A stretch of 64,000 bases of DNA, from positions 7,526-71,525 of the forward strand of contig JAGAJA010000057.1 in NCBI GenBank assembly GCA_017829075.1, read 5' to 3'. Both the position numbers and the translations under genes were made by a program. Under the pieces are notes generated by a model. It saw nothing but the letters and a program-made list of their open reading frames with translations. It ran no database searches and was not told the DNA's origin. How positions within the stretch are numbered: position 1 is the stretch's first letter; each line of letters starts with the position of its first letter. Origin of the DNA: Oscillospiraceae bacterium (GTDB lineage: Bacteria > Bacillota_A > Clostridia > Oscillospirales > Ruminococcaceae). This document shows positions 8,752-17,658 of the stretch, in pieces.

Positions 8752-9270
8752 TTATAGATGTCCGTTGTTCTCAAAATAGCGGATTAGCTTTACTATCTCC
8801 CCGCAGATCACGGTATCCCGCGCGCAGCCGTTCACCATTGCCATGCTGTTGCGGCGGTAGATCTCGGAGCGGGTGTTGTACAGTTCCCGGAGCTGTTCCG
8901 GGGTGTTCTTCATTACGAGGGGTCTGTTCTGGTCGTTTTTGATGCGCTCGTAGCATATCTCGAACGAGGTGTTGATATACACCGAAAGCCCGCTCTGCCG
9001 TGCGAATTCTGCGGTTTCGTCGTTGATGAGCGCGCCGCCGCCGGTCGCCACGATATACCCTCCGGAAAGCTCCCGGATATATTTCGCCTCAAGTCTGCGG
9101 AAATGCGGCTCTCCGAACTGCGCGAATATGTCTGGGATAGACATGCCCTCTCGCTCCACGATAACTCTGTCAAGATCGACCAGCTTCCGGTCAAGCTCCG
9201 CCGCCAGCATACGCCCGATATGGCTCTTGCCGCAGCCCATGAACCCGCAGAGATAAACCGAAGCCGTCAT
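8752..9270 (-). CDS. aroK: Shikimate kinase
   Basis: 172 residues, the usual size. It phosphorylates shikimate at O3 in aromatic amino acid synthesis. The P-loop is GFMGCGKSHIG (residues ~8-18), Asp-Leu-Asp (LVDLDRVI) marks the substrate side, and GGYIVATGGGALI holds the Walker B-like glycine region. The ATG at 9270 overlaps the aroE stop by 4 bases (ATGA), so translation is coupled. Conserved Arg residues (ERIKNDQNRPL) form the lid. It sits with aroE in an operon that also carries fabD. Confidence 0.95.
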   Translation of the reverse strand: MTASVYLCGFMGCGKSHIGRMLAAELDRKLVDLDRVIVEREGMSIPDIFAQFGEPHFRRLEAKYIRELSGGYIVATGGGALINDETAEFARQSGLSVYINTSFEICYERIKNDQNRPLVMKNTPEQLRELYNTRSEIYRRNSMAMVNGCARDTVICGEIVKLIRYFENNGHL

Positions 9271-10124
9271 ATCAGATCCTCCATGTCGGAGATTATCTTG
9301 TTGATGTCCTCGGTCTTGTAGCTTGCGCCGTCCCATATCTCATGCGCCGCCACCGCTTGAAGCACCAGCATAGCCATTCCGGTCATAGCCTTTGCGCCCT
9401 TTTCACGGGCGGTCTTTGCCAGAAGAGTTACCTTGGGGTTGTAAACCGCGTCAAACACATAGCTTACCCCGTCAAGAACCGCGGGAGTGCAGGGCATTCT
9501 GTCCACCTTCGGGAACATTCCCACCGGGCAGGCGTTCACCAGCAGGTCGTATTTCGCACCCTCCGGCAGGTCGCAGCGATCGAGCGCCGCGCCGCTGATA
9601 TATGCTATCTGAACCTGCGCGTCAGCCTTGAGCGCCTTTATCTCCCGGACTACCTCCTCCGCAAGCGGCTGATCCGATCTCAGCGCAGCAATGGTGAGGT
9701 TTCCTCCGGACAGGGCGGTTTCAATTGCCATCATTCTTCCCACGCCGCCGCAGCCGATGAGCAGTACGTTTGAGCTGAGGGTTGCTCCGAGGGCTTCAAT
9801 GGACTTGGTGAATCCGATTACATCTGTATTGTAGCCGACCTTTTCCGGGCTGTTTGCGCCGCATTTGATGCAGTTAACCGAGCGGTAGCGCTGTGCGCCC
9901 TCGTCCAGCCTGTCGCAGAAGTCGATTATGGAAACCTTGTGGGGGATAGTTATGTTGAAGCCGTCCAGACTTGCAAGGAAGTCGAACTTGCCCGGCAGCT
10001 CCTCCGGAGTGATATCGTACATCTGATAATCCACCTTTTCACCGTCGAGGGCGAAAAGCCATTCATGTATCTGCGGGGACAGGGAGTGTCCCAGCGGGTG
10101 TCCTAAAATACCGAATTTACGCAT
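9267..10124 (-). CDS. aroE: Shikimate 5-dehydrogenase
   Basis: 285 residues from the ATG at 10124 (GGAGAG upstream; the upstream in-frame GTG-type extension is not supported). It reduces 3-dehydroshikimate with NADPH. The substrate-binding GHPLGHSLSP is at residues 7-16, the catalytic Lys lies in NITIPHKVSI (about 64-73), and the nucleotide-binding loop is LLIGCGGVGRMM (about 130). The final GMAMLVLQA with its Gln matches the family. It is cotranscribed with aroK and fabD. Confidence 0.95.
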   Translation of the reverse strand: MRKFGILGHPLGHSLSPQIHEWLFALDGEKVDYQMYDITPEELPGKFDFLASLDGFNITIPHKVSIIDFCDRLDEGAQRYRSVNCIKCGANSPEKVGYNTDVIGFTKSIEALGATLSSNVLLIGCGGVGRMMAIETALSGGNLTIAALRSDQPLAEEVVREIKALKADAQVQIAYISGAALDRCDLPEGAKYDLLVNACPVGMFPKVDRMPCTPAVLDGVSYVFDAVYNPKVTLLAKTAREKGAKAMTGMAMLVLQAVAAHEIWDGASYKTEDINKIISDMEDLI

Positions 10125-10134
10125 AGCTCTCTCC

Positions 10135-11058
10135 TTAACCCTTGAGCGCGGCAAGAGCCTTTTCGAGGGTCTCTGCGTTCTCTATCTGCATTGCGTTCGT
10201 GCCGCGGAAGGTTTTCTTTACCAGTCCGGTGAGAACCTTGCCGGGGCCAAGCTCCACATAAGCCTCGATGCCTGCGTTGTTCATTGCCTCAAGCTCGTCT
10301 GTGAACTTAACCGGAGAGCAGATGTGCGCCGCGAGGTAGGACGGCATATCCGAGAAGTCCTCCAGCTTCTTTCCGTAGAGGTTGGAGTAGAAGTCGCAGT
10401 CCGGGGTCTTGAACGGAAATCCTGCGACAGCCGCCTTGAATTCTTCCGCCGCACTGTTCATCAGCTTTGTGTGGAATGCCGCGGAAACAGCCAGCTTAAC
10501 GCCGCGCTTGCCAAGCTCTGCGAATTTCGCGAGAGCCTCGTCAATTGCTGCGGCTTCTCCGGCGATGACCGTCTGCTGCGGGCTGTTGTAGTTCGCGGGA
10601 GCGCAGAAGCCGTTCACTTCCTCGCAGATCTTTGCAATTGTTTCGTTGTCGCTGCCGATTATCGCAGCCATAGCTCCGCCGGTAGCCTCAGCCGCCTTTG
10701 CCATTGCCTCGCTGCGCAGCTTTATCGCCTTGAAAGCGTCCTCCATACCGAGCACTCCGGAGGCGTACATTGCGGCATACTCGCCGAGGGAATGTCCCGC
10801 CACCGCGCAGTTCTCAATGCCGTTTTCACGAGCCGCCGCCAGCGCCAGCAGGGAAGTGGTGAAGATAGCGGGCTGGGAAAGCCGGGTCTGCGCCAGCTCC
10901 TCCGGAGTGGAGTCGGACAGCTTCTTTGCCAGATCAAATCCCATGATGTCCGAGCCGCACTCGTAGATACGCTTTGCGGCAGAGGATTTCTCCGCAAGCT
11001 CCGCGCCCATTCCGGGATACTGAGAGCCCTGTCCTGAGAATAAAAATACTGTTTTCAT
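10135..11058 (-). CDS. fabD: Malonyl-CoA:ACP transacylase
   Basis: 307 residues. It loads malonyl groups onto acyl carrier protein for chain extension. FSGQGSQYPGMG opens the protein, the nucleophile elbow GHSLGE lies near residue 91, and the catalytic His is in SAAFHTKLM (about 197). In many Firmicutes fabD is inside the fab operon; here it is on the opposite strand, downstream of the fumarase alpha gene, while fabH and the rest are transcribed divergently from the same intergenic region at ~12 kb. Confidence 0.96.
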   Translation of the reverse strand: MKTVFLFSGQGSQYPGMGAELAEKSSAAKRIYECGSDIMGFDLAKKLSDSTPEELAQTRLSQPAIFTTSLLALAAARENGIENCAVAGHSLGEYAAMYASGVLGMEDAFKAIKLRSEAMAKAAEATGGAMAAIIGSDNETIAKICEEVNGFCAPANYNSPQQTVIAGEAAAIDEALAKFAELGKRGVKLAVSAAFHTKLMNSAAEEFKAAVAGFPFKTPDCDFYSNLYGKKLEDFSDMPSYLAAHICSPVKFTDELEAMNNAGIEAYVELGPGKVLTGLVKKTFRGTNAMQIENAETLEKALAALKG

Positions 11059-11092
11059 AATGTTGAACCTCCAAATTGTTTTATTATATAAG

Positions 11093-11935
11093 TTAGATAG
11101 TTTCCTCGGCGTGACGTGTGACGTGGCAGCCGATATTCACTGCCACCGGAAGCCCCGCGATATGGGTTGCGGACTTCTCAATATTGACATACAGTGCGGT
11201 GACGGTTCCGCCGAAGCCCTGAGAGCCTATGCCGAGCTTGTTAATGCTGTCCAGCATCTGCTGCTCCAGCTCCGCATAAGCCGGGTCGGGATTTCTCACC
11301 GAAAGGTCGCGGCAGAGCGCCTTTTTCGCAAGGTAGGCGGAGTATTCAAAGTCGCCGCCGATACCTACTCCCACCACGATAGGAGGGCAGGGATTGCTTC
11401 CGGCAAGGCTGACGCATTCGGTCACGAAGTCCACTATATCCTGCTTCGAAGCGGAGGGGGTAAACATCTTGAGCCGGCTCATATTCTCGCTGCCGAAGCC
11501 CTTGGGTGCCGCCATGATGTGTATTTTGTCGCCGGGGACGATACGGGTGTGAATGACGGCGGGGGTATTGTTGTTGGTGTTTTTGCGCTCCAGCGGGTCG
11601 CCGACAATACTGAGACGCAGTTTTCCGTTGACGTAGCCCTGCGCCACGCCTGCGTTCACTGCGTCCTCGAACGGCTCTCCGGTGATGTGTACGTCCTGAC
11701 CGATCTCGGCGAAGATGACAGCCATTCCGGTGTCCTGACAGATCGGCACGCCAAGCTCCGCCGCGCAGTCGATGTTGCTCACGATATCAGAGAGCACGCT
11801 CTTGCACAGCGGGCTTTCCTCCCGGTCGATGCTGCCGCTGATACATTCCTTCATGCCGCAGGGGAGATGAAGATTTGCCTGTTCGCAGAGCCTTGCAACC
11901 GTCTGGGTAATGGCTGATGATGGAATTTCTCTCAT
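11093..11935 (-). CDS. fumA: Class I fumarate hydratase, alpha subunit
   Basis: 280 residues from the ATG at 11935 with AAAGGA upstream. This is the 4Fe-4S-binding N-terminal half of two-subunit fumarase or L(+)-tartrate dehydratase: VPICQDTGMAVIF (about 53-65), NPCPPIVVGVGIGG with its Cys (about 178-190), and a C-terminal Cys in NIGCHVTRH. It converts fumarate and malate. The beta subunit, normally encoded next door, is not present; fabD follows instead. Tartrate dehydratase cannot be excluded from sequence alone. Confidence 0.88.
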   Translation of the reverse strand: MREIPSSAITQTVARLCEQANLHLPCGMKECISGSIDREESPLCKSVLSDIVSNIDCAAELGVPICQDTGMAVIFAEIGQDVHITGEPFEDAVNAGVAQGYVNGKLRLSIVGDPLERKNTNNNTPAVIHTRIVPGDKIHIMAAPKGFGSENMSRLKMFTPSASKQDIVDFVTECVSLAGSNPCPPIVVGVGIGGDFEYSAYLAKKALCRDLSVRNPDPAYAELEQQMLDSINKLGIGSQGFGGTVTALYVNIEKSATHIAGLPVAVNIGCHVTRHAEETI

Positions 11936-12077
11936 TATCTGTAATTCCTTTCTATTAATGTATGTAAGCACCTCTGCGTCTGGAGTGAAAACCCGCTTTT
12001 CAGCCGCAGATCAATGCGTTTTTACCAAAATATTGCCGAGATAATCGGCGATTTCCACGGAATAGTTGAAAAAAGTG

Positions 12078-12106
12078 TTGACAAAATCGCCACGATAGGG
12101 TAAAAT
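12078..12106 (+). promoter_or_regulatory. Sigma-A promoter of the fatty acid synthesis operon
   Basis: TTGACA (12078-12083) and TAAAAT (12101-12106) with a 17-bp spacer, about 120 bases before fabH. Confidence 0.8.
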
Positions 12107-12119
12107 AAATATGGTATGT

Positions 12120-12187
12120 CATATTCTGCCCTTATCCATATTACAGAATATGGCAGGTTCAGAGAGTGATAAACACATTATGTTTAT
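12120..12187. promoter_or_regulatory. Two inverted repeats in the fab leader, candidate operators
   Basis: CATATTCTG (12120-12128) is repeated inverted as CAGAATATG (12144-12152). A second repeat, ATAAACA (12169-12175) and TGTTTAT (12181-12187), follows. Neither matches the FapR or FabT boxes as I recall them. They lie downstream of the promoter start point, where a repressor could block transcription, or could fold in RNA. Confidence 0.4.
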
Positions 12188-12229
12188 TATTATACTATAT
12201 AACGCAAAGAAAATCAAGGAGAATTTTTA

Positions 12230-13228
12230 ATGAGCGGAATTGAAATCATAGGAACCGGAAGCTATGTTCCGGAATTTGTCGCCGACAACAACAAGTTTGC
12301 GGAGTTCCTCGATACGTCTGACGAGTGGATAACCCCCCGCACCGGAATAAAGCAGCGGCATATCCTCACCGACAAGCCCGGATATTACATGGGCATAAAG
12401 GCAGCGGAAAAGGCGATCGAGGACGCCGGGATAAAGCCGGAGGATATTGACCTTGTTCTGGTTTCCACTTGCAGCCCGGATTTCTTCTATCCTTGCAGCG
12501 CATGCCTTATCCAGAAGAAGATCGGCGCGGTGAACGCTGCTGCTTTCGATGTTAATTCCGCCTGCACCGGATTCATTACCGCGACCGACATCGCGCAGAA
12601 ATACCTCGAAACCGGTCACTATAAGACGGTTCTTGTAGTTGCCTGCGAGCGGCTTTCGGGTCAGCTTGACTATACCGACCGCTCCATGTGCATACTATTC
12701 GGTGACGCGGCGGGCGCGGTAATTTACAGAAAGTCCGACAAGCCGTTCTATTCCATGCTGGGCGCGGACGGTGATGAGTTCGAGGCGCTCTACTGCAAGA
12801 TAAACTACGACTCCAACTGCCCGTTCTATGAAACGGAGGGCGAACAGTGGGACGCAATGTTCGACACTCCCTCCAAGAAAAAGTTCCTCCAGAGCGATGG
12901 ACATGCAGTTTACAAGTTCGCTGTGAACGCAATGACCAACGCTGTTAAGAATGTTGCGGCGCAGGGCGGTTACAGCCTTGACGATCTGGATATAGTAATA
13001 CCGCATCAGGCAAATCTCCGCATAATCAACAAGGCAACTGAAATGCTGGGTATCCCGAAGGAGCGGGTATACACCAATATTGAGCGCATGGGCAATGTTT
13101 CCAGCGCCTGCATTCCCGTATGCCTTGACGAGCTGAAGAAAAAAGGCGAGATCAAGCCCGGACAGAAGATCTGCTTTGTGGGCTTCGGCGCAGGACTTAC
13201 CTACGGCGCACTGATATTTGAAACTTGA
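12230..13228 (+). CDS. fabH: Beta-ketoacyl-ACP synthase III
   Basis: 332 residues. It starts fatty acid synthesis by condensing an acyl-CoA primer with malonyl-ACP. The Cys-His-Asn triad is visible: NSACTGF (Cys about 112), PHQANLRI (His about 258) and the Asn in NVSSACIP (about 289). The C-terminal GFGAGLTYG is typical. AAGGAG lies 8 bases before the start. It leads the operon, as is common in Clostridia, and is under the promoter at 12078. Confidence 0.97.
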   Translation: MSGIEIIGTGSYVPEFVADNNKFAEFLDTSDEWITPRTGIKQRHILTDKPGYYMGIKAAEKAIEDAGIKPEDIDLVLVSTCSPDFFYPCSACLIQKKIGAVNAAAFDVNSACTGFITATDIAQKYLETGHYKTVLVVACERLSGQLDYTDRSMCILFGDAAGAVIYRKSDKPFYSMLGADGDEFEALYCKINYDSNCPFYETEGEQWDAMFDTPSKKKFLQSDGHAVYKFAVNAMTNAVKNVAAQGGYSLDDLDIVIPHQANLRIINKATEMLGIPKERVYTNIERMGNVSSACIPVCLDELKKKGEIKPGQKICFVGFGAGLTYGALIFET

Positions 13229-13261
13229 CATACAGACATTTTAAACGAAAGGATAACTAAT

Positions 13262-14005
13262 ATGGCAGGAACAGCAATAATCACCGGCTCCAGCCGTGGT
13301 ATCGGCGCAGCGATCGCAAAGCGTCTTGCAAAGGACGGCTATAACATCATCATCAACGATGTATCTCAGGAGATCATCGACACCGCCGGAAAGGAAGTCG
13401 CGGAGGAATGCCGCGTTTTCGGAGTAAAAGCGGAGTGCTATGCGGCGGACGTTTCCGACTACGCACAGTGCGAGGGACTTGTTAAGTGGGCGAAGGAAGA
13501 GTTTGGCAGCATTGACGTGCTGATAAACAACGCGGGTATCACCCGGGACGGACTTATGGCGCAGATGAGCGAGGAAATCTACGACCTTGTTATCCGCGTG
13601 AACCAGAAGTCGGTGTTCAATATGACTAAGCTTGTCGGCAAGGTAATGATCCGTCAGCGCAGCGGCAGGATCGTAAATCTTGCTTCTGTTGCAGGACTTT
13701 ACGGCAACCCCGGTCAGATGAACTATTCCGCTTCAAAGGGCGCAATTATCGCCATGACAAAGACCACCGCCAAGGAGCTTGGAAGCCGCGGCATCACCTG
13801 CAACGCAGTAGCCCCCGGATTTATCCAGACCCCCATGACCGACAAGCTCACCGAAGAGCAGAGAAACGCAATGCTGGCGCAGATCGCCATGAAGCGCTAT
13901 GGTCAGCCGGAGGAGATCGCGGGAGTTGTTTCGTTCCTGTGCAGCCCGGATTCTTCCTACGTTACAGGACAGATAATAGAGATCAGCGGCGGATTAAGCA
14001 TGTAA
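13262..14005 (+). CDS. fabG: 3-oxoacyl-ACP reductase
   Basis: 247 residues, classical short-chain dehydrogenase. The NADPH loop GSSRGIGAAIA is at residues 8-18, NNAG at about 91, and the Ser-Tyr-Lys site is ASVAG...YSASK (Ser about 142, Tyr about 155, Lys about 159). It reduces beta-ketoacyl-ACP to the hydroxyacyl form. AAAGGA precedes the start. It sits between fabH and fabF. Confidence 0.95.
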   Translation: MAGTAIITGSSRGIGAAIAKRLAKDGYNIIINDVSQEIIDTAGKEVAEECRVFGVKAECYAADVSDYAQCEGLVKWAKEEFGSIDVLINNAGITRDGLMAQMSEEIYDLVIRVNQKSVFNMTKLVGKVMIRQRSGRIVNLASVAGLYGNPGQMNYSASKGAIIAMTKTTAKELGSRGITCNAVAPGFIQTPMTDKLTEEQRNAMLAQIAMKRYGQPEEIAGVVSFLCSPDSSYVTGQIIEISGGLSM

Positions 14006-14062
14006 TTAAGAATATTAAGAATTTATTTCTACTTTATAGATTTTCGGAGGATAAACACTTAT

Positions 14063-15304
14063 ATGGAAAGACGAGTTGTTATAACCGGACTTGGCGCAGT
14101 TACCCCCTGCGGAAATTCCCCGGAGGAGCTGTGGAGCAGCCTTATGGCTGGAAAGCACGGCTTTGAGCTTGCTCCGTGGTTTCCGGATCAGGAGCCGGAC
14201 AATCTCACGGTTGTATCAAGGGTAAAGAACTTCGACCCGTCAGAGTATTTCGACAAAAAAGAGCTTCGCCGCAACGACGTTATCGTGCAGTATGCGGTTT
14301 ACAGCGCACTGAATGCGCTCAAGGACGCGGGTACAGATTTCAAGGATCTTGATCCGTTCCGCGTCGGAGTAGTTATCGGCAGCGGCATCGGCGGAATCTA
14401 TACCACCGAGGAGGAGCTTGCAAACTACCACCAGAAAGGCAACAAGCGCGTCGGCGTATTCACCATCACAAAGATGATAGGCAACATGGCAGCGGGAGTT
14501 GTGGCTATCCGCACCGGTTTCAAGGGCAGCAACTTCTGCGTTACCACGGCATGCGCCAGCGGCACTCAGTCGATAGGCGAGGCATTCCGCGCGATAAAGC
14601 ACGGCTATCTGGACGCTGCAATTGCCGGCGGCACTGAGCACAGCGACATCGGCTTCTGCTACGCTGCGTTCAACAATATGCACGCAGTTACCCGTTCCAC
14701 TGATGTGGACAGAGCGTCTATCCCGTTTGACGCGGAGAGAAGCGGTTTCGTCCTCGGCGACGGCTGCGGAGTTCTGGTGCTGGAGGAATATGAGCACGCA
14801 AAGGCTCGCGGCGCAAATATTTATGCAGAGATCTGCGGCTATGGCAGCACCTGCGACGCTTACCACGAAACCAGCCCTGACCCTGACGGCAGGGGCGGTG
14901 CAAAGGCAATGGAGCTTGCCTACAAAGAAGCTGGAATGAAGCCGGAGGACATCAACTATATCAATGCTCACGGAACTTCCACCAGCATAAACGACAGCAC
15001 CGAAACAAAGGCGATAAAGACCGCTTTCGGCGACCACGCGAAGAACATCGCGATAAACTCCACCAAGTCCATGACCGGACACCTCCTCGGAGCTGCCGGC
15101 GGCGTAGAGGCGGTAGTGACCGCGCTGTCGATAAAGAACAACAAGGTTCACATGACGCTCGGCTACAAAGTACCTGACCCTGAGTGCGATCTTGATTATG
15201 TCACCGAGGGCGCAAGAGATCTGAAGATCACCGGCGCGCTGAGCAATTCTCTCGGTTTCGGCGGACATAACGGCTGCATCTGCATGAAGCCGGTTGAGGA
15301 CTAA
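14063..15304 (+). CDS. fabF: Beta-ketoacyl-ACP synthase II
   Basis: 413 residues. The elongating condensing enzyme: catalytic Cys in TTACASGTQS (about residue 165), His in NAHGTSTS (about 305) and His in TGHLLGAAGG (about 341); the final GFGGHNG is also typical. A CGGAGG site lies about 12 bases upstream. It is the only KASI/II-type enzyme in the operon, so it probably serves all elongation steps, including the product of FabZ. Confidence 0.96.
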   Translation: MERRVVITGLGAVTPCGNSPEELWSSLMAGKHGFELAPWFPDQEPDNLTVVSRVKNFDPSEYFDKKELRRNDVIVQYAVYSALNALKDAGTDFKDLDPFRVGVVIGSGIGGIYTTEEELANYHQKGNKRVGVFTITKMIGNMAAGVVAIRTGFKGSNFCVTTACASGTQSIGEAFRAIKHGYLDAAIAGGTEHSDIGFCYAAFNNMHAVTRSTDVDRASIPFDAERSGFVLGDGCGVLVLEEYEHAKARGANIYAEICGYGSTCDAYHETSPDPDGRGGAKAMELAYKEAGMKPEDINYINAHGTSTSINDSTETKAIKTAFGDHAKNIAINSTKSMTGHLLGAAGGVEAVVTALSIKNNKVHMTLGYKVPDPECDLDYVTEGARDLKITGALSNSLGFGGHNGCICMKPVED

Positions 15305-15333
15305 GCGCTCTTCTGACGGAAAGGAATTTCATC

Positions 15334-15822
15334 ATGACAAACAAGAACAACGAGCCAAGACCTATCGAGGACACTGTTGAGTGTATCGAAGCGCTGGCAC
15401 AGATAGTAAAGAACAACGACCTCGGAAGAATAAAGATCAGCACCGAGGACATAGATATCGTTATCGAGGGCAAGCGCTGCCCGCCGCCTATGCCGGCTGC
15501 GCCTGTACCGGTAATGCCGGGTATACCTGCTGCTCCGGCGGCAGCTCCCGCAGCAGCCGCTGCTGAAAAGCCCGCTGAGCAGGTGAGCGGAAACATCATC
15601 ACCTCTCCGATCGTGGGAACATTCTACGCTTCCCCCTCCCCGGAAAAGCCGCCCTTTGTAAAGGTTGGCGATACCGTAAACACGGGAGATGTTGTCTGCA
15701 TTATTGAGAGCATGAAGCTTATGAACGAGATCAACAGCGAATTCTCCGGCAGAGTTGCGGAGATCTACGCAAAGAACGGCGAGCCTGTCGAGTTCGGTCA
15801 GAAGCTTATGAGAATTGAATGA
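15334..15822 (+). CDS. accB: Biotin carboxyl carrier protein of acetyl-CoA carboxylase
   Basis: 162 residues. An N-terminal helical part is followed by a flexible Pro/Ala linker (about 50-85) and the biotinyl domain, with the biotin-accepting Lys in IESMKLMNEI (about residue 128). It carries the carboxyl group between AccC and AccDA. GGAAAGGAA precedes the start. It is placed between fabF and fabZ, the order usual for Firmicutes. Confidence 0.96.
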   Translation: MTNKNNEPRPIEDTVECIEALAQIVKNNDLGRIKISTEDIDIVIEGKRCPPPMPAAPVPVMPGIPAAPAAAPAAAAAEKPAEQVSGNIITSPIVGTFYASPSPEKPPFVKVGDTVNTGDVVCIIESMKLMNEINSEFSGRVAEIYAKNGEPVEFGQKLMRIE

Positions 15823-15837
15823 TTTAAGGAGCACGAA

Positions 15838-16284
15838 ATGACGCTTGATCTTGAACAGATAAAGGAAATTATCCCCCACCGCGACCCGTTCCTGCTCATC
15901 GATGAGGTGACAGAGCTTGAACCCGGCGTCAGCGTAACCGCGAAGAAGTACCTCAAGCCTGACGAATACTGGTTTAAGGGGCATTTCCCCGGACAGCCGG
16001 TGCAGCCGGGAGTGCTGATGATAGAAATGCTGGCTCAGGCGGGAGCAGTTTGCGCCCTCTGCCTGCCGGAGAACAAGGGAAAGATCGCGTTTTTTGCGGG
16101 TATTGACAAGGCGCGCTTCCGTGGAACAGTCCTCCCCGGAGATACTCTGGAGCTGCACGTTACCATGACCAAGAAGAAGGGCCCGATCGGCTTCGGCGAC
16201 GCTGTTGCCACAGTGAACGGCAAAAAAGTAGTCACTGCCGAGATCTCCTTTGCAGTGGCAGACCCTGCTCCCACGGCAGAATAA
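15838..16284 (+). CDS. fabZ: 3-hydroxyacyl-ACP dehydratase
   Basis: 148 residues. Hot-dog fold dehydratase: catalytic His in [14 protein letters not shown] (about residues 48-61) and the Glu/Gln side IEMLAQAGA (about 62-70). It removes water from beta-hydroxyacyl-ACP. TAAGGAG lies upstream. No FabA or FabM is seen, so unsaturated fatty acid formation is not explained by this operon. No enoyl-ACP reductase gene (fabK or fabI) is in the cluster either. Confidence 0.95.
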   Translation: MTLDLEQIKEIIPHRDPFLLIDEVTELEPGVSVTAKKYLKPDEYWFKGHFPGQPVQPGVLMIEMLAQAGAVCALCLPENKGKIAFFAGIDKARFRGTVLPGDTLELHVTMTKKKGPIGFGDAVATVNGKKVVTAEISFAVADPAPTAE

Positions 16285-16303
16285 TTTATCTGGAGCTGAC
16301 AGA

Positions 16304-17653
16304 ATGTTTAATAAGATACTTATTGCAAACCGGGGCGAGATCGCTATCAGAATAATGCGCGCCTGCCGGGAGCTGGGAATAAAGACAGTTGCGGTGTATT
16401 CCGAGGCTGACCGCTCCGCGCTTCACGCGCAGATAGCAGACGAGGCGGTGTGCATAGGCCCTGCCCCCTCAAAGGACAGCTACCTTAATACAAAGGCGAT
16501 AATCGCCGCCTGCGAGATCACCCACGCTCAGGCTATACACCCCGGCTTCGGCTTCCTTTCGGAGAACGCGGACTTTGCAAGGCTGTGCCGCACCTGCGGC
16601 ATCACCTTTATCGGGCCTGCGCCGGAGGTAATGGACGCAATGGGCGACAAGGCTTCCGCGAAGCAGACCATGATCTCTGCGGGAGTTCCGGTGGTTCCCG
16701 GCTCTGACGGGATAGTTCCCACCGTGGAGGAAGCGAAAAAGATCGCCGCTGAGATAGGATATCCGGTGATGATAAAGGCTACCGCCGGCGGAGGAGGACG
16801 CGGAATACGTCTTGCAGAGCGCGAGGATCAGCTTGAGCAGCAGTACATTGCGGCTCAGCAGGAGGCTCTGACCTGCTTCGGCAACGGCGATGTCTACATC
16901 GAGAAGTTCATTGTAAATCCCCGACACGTTGAGATACAGCTCCTTGCTGATAATTACGGCAACGTAGTCCATCTGGGCGAGCGTGAATGCTCCCTCCAGC
17001 GTCATAATCAGAAGGTGCTTGAGGAAAGCCCCAGCCCCATTATGACCGAGGAGCTGCGCGACCGCATGGGTAAGGCTGCGGTAGCCGCCGCAAAGGTGAG
17101 CGGCTATCAGAACGCGGGTACTATCGAATTCCTCGTTGACAAGGACAGGAATTTCTACTTCATGGAAATGAACACCAGAATACAGGTAGAGCACCCGGTA
17201 ACTGAGTTCGTCACCGGAATTGACCTTGTAAAGGCGCAGATACGCATTGCGGCGGGGGAGAAGCTGTGGTTCACACAGGACGATGTACACCTCACCGGAC
17301 ACGCGATAGAGTGCCGTATCAATGCGGAGGATCCCCGGCATAACTTCCGTCCCTGCCCCGGAAAGATCAAGTCCCTGCACGTTCCCGGCGGCTTCAATGT
17401 CAGAATTGACAGCGCGGTGTACGCCGGTTATGAGATACCTCCCTACTATGACAGCATGATAGGCAAAATGCTTGTCAAGGCTCCCACAAGGGAAGAAGCG
17501 ATAATGAAAATGCGCGTAGCCCTGTCGGAGTTCATCATCGAGGGAGTAGAAACAAACATTGATTTCCAGCTTTGTCTGCTGAAGGACGAGGATTTCGAGG
17601 CGGGCAATTTCGATATCGGTTTCCTTAACCGCAAGAATGTGATGGGGGAGTGA
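16304..17653 (+). CDS. accC: Biotin carboxylase of acetyl-CoA carboxylase
   Basis: 449 residues from the ATG at 16304, which has GGAG 8 bases upstream; an earlier in-frame start at 16250 would run through the end of fabZ. ATP-grasp enzyme: NRGEIAIRI at the N terminus, the glycine-rich loop [12 protein letters not shown] (about 160), EKF and HVEIQ, and the active-site stretch [15 protein letters not shown] (about 285-299). It carboxylates biotin on AccB. It is spaced 5 bases from accD. Confidence 0.97.
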   Translation: MFNKILIANRGEIAIRIMRACRELGIKTVAVYSEADRSALHAQIADEAVCIGPAPSKDSYLNTKAIIAACEITHAQAIHPGFGFLSENADFARLCRTCGITFIGPAPEVMDAMGDKASAKQTMISAGVPVVPGSDGIVPTVEEAKKIAAEIGYPVMIKATAGGGGRGIRLAEREDQLEQQYIAAQQEALTCFGNGDVYIEKFIVNPRHVEIQLLADNYGNVVHLGERECSLQRHNQKVLEESPSPIMTEELRDRMGKAAVAAAKVSGYQNAGTIEFLVDKDRNFYFMEMNTRIQVEHPVTEFVTGIDLVKAQIRIAAGEKLWFTQDDVHLTGHAIECRINAEDPRHNFRPCPGKIKSLHVPGGFNVRIDSAVYAGYEIPPYYDSMIGKMLVKAPTREEAIMKMRVALSEFIIEGVETNIDFQLCLLKDEDFEAGNFDIGFLNRKNVMGE

Positions 17654-17658
17654 GCTGA

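Noticed and set aside
7491..8942. 483-codon plus-strand frame opposite the amidohydrolase
   Set aside because: The opposite strand holds all metal-binding motifs of an amidohydrolase; this frame has none.
16250..16303. Upstream start for accC
   Set aside because: The extra codons overlap fabZ in another frame and have no ribosome binding site; the ATG at 16304 does.
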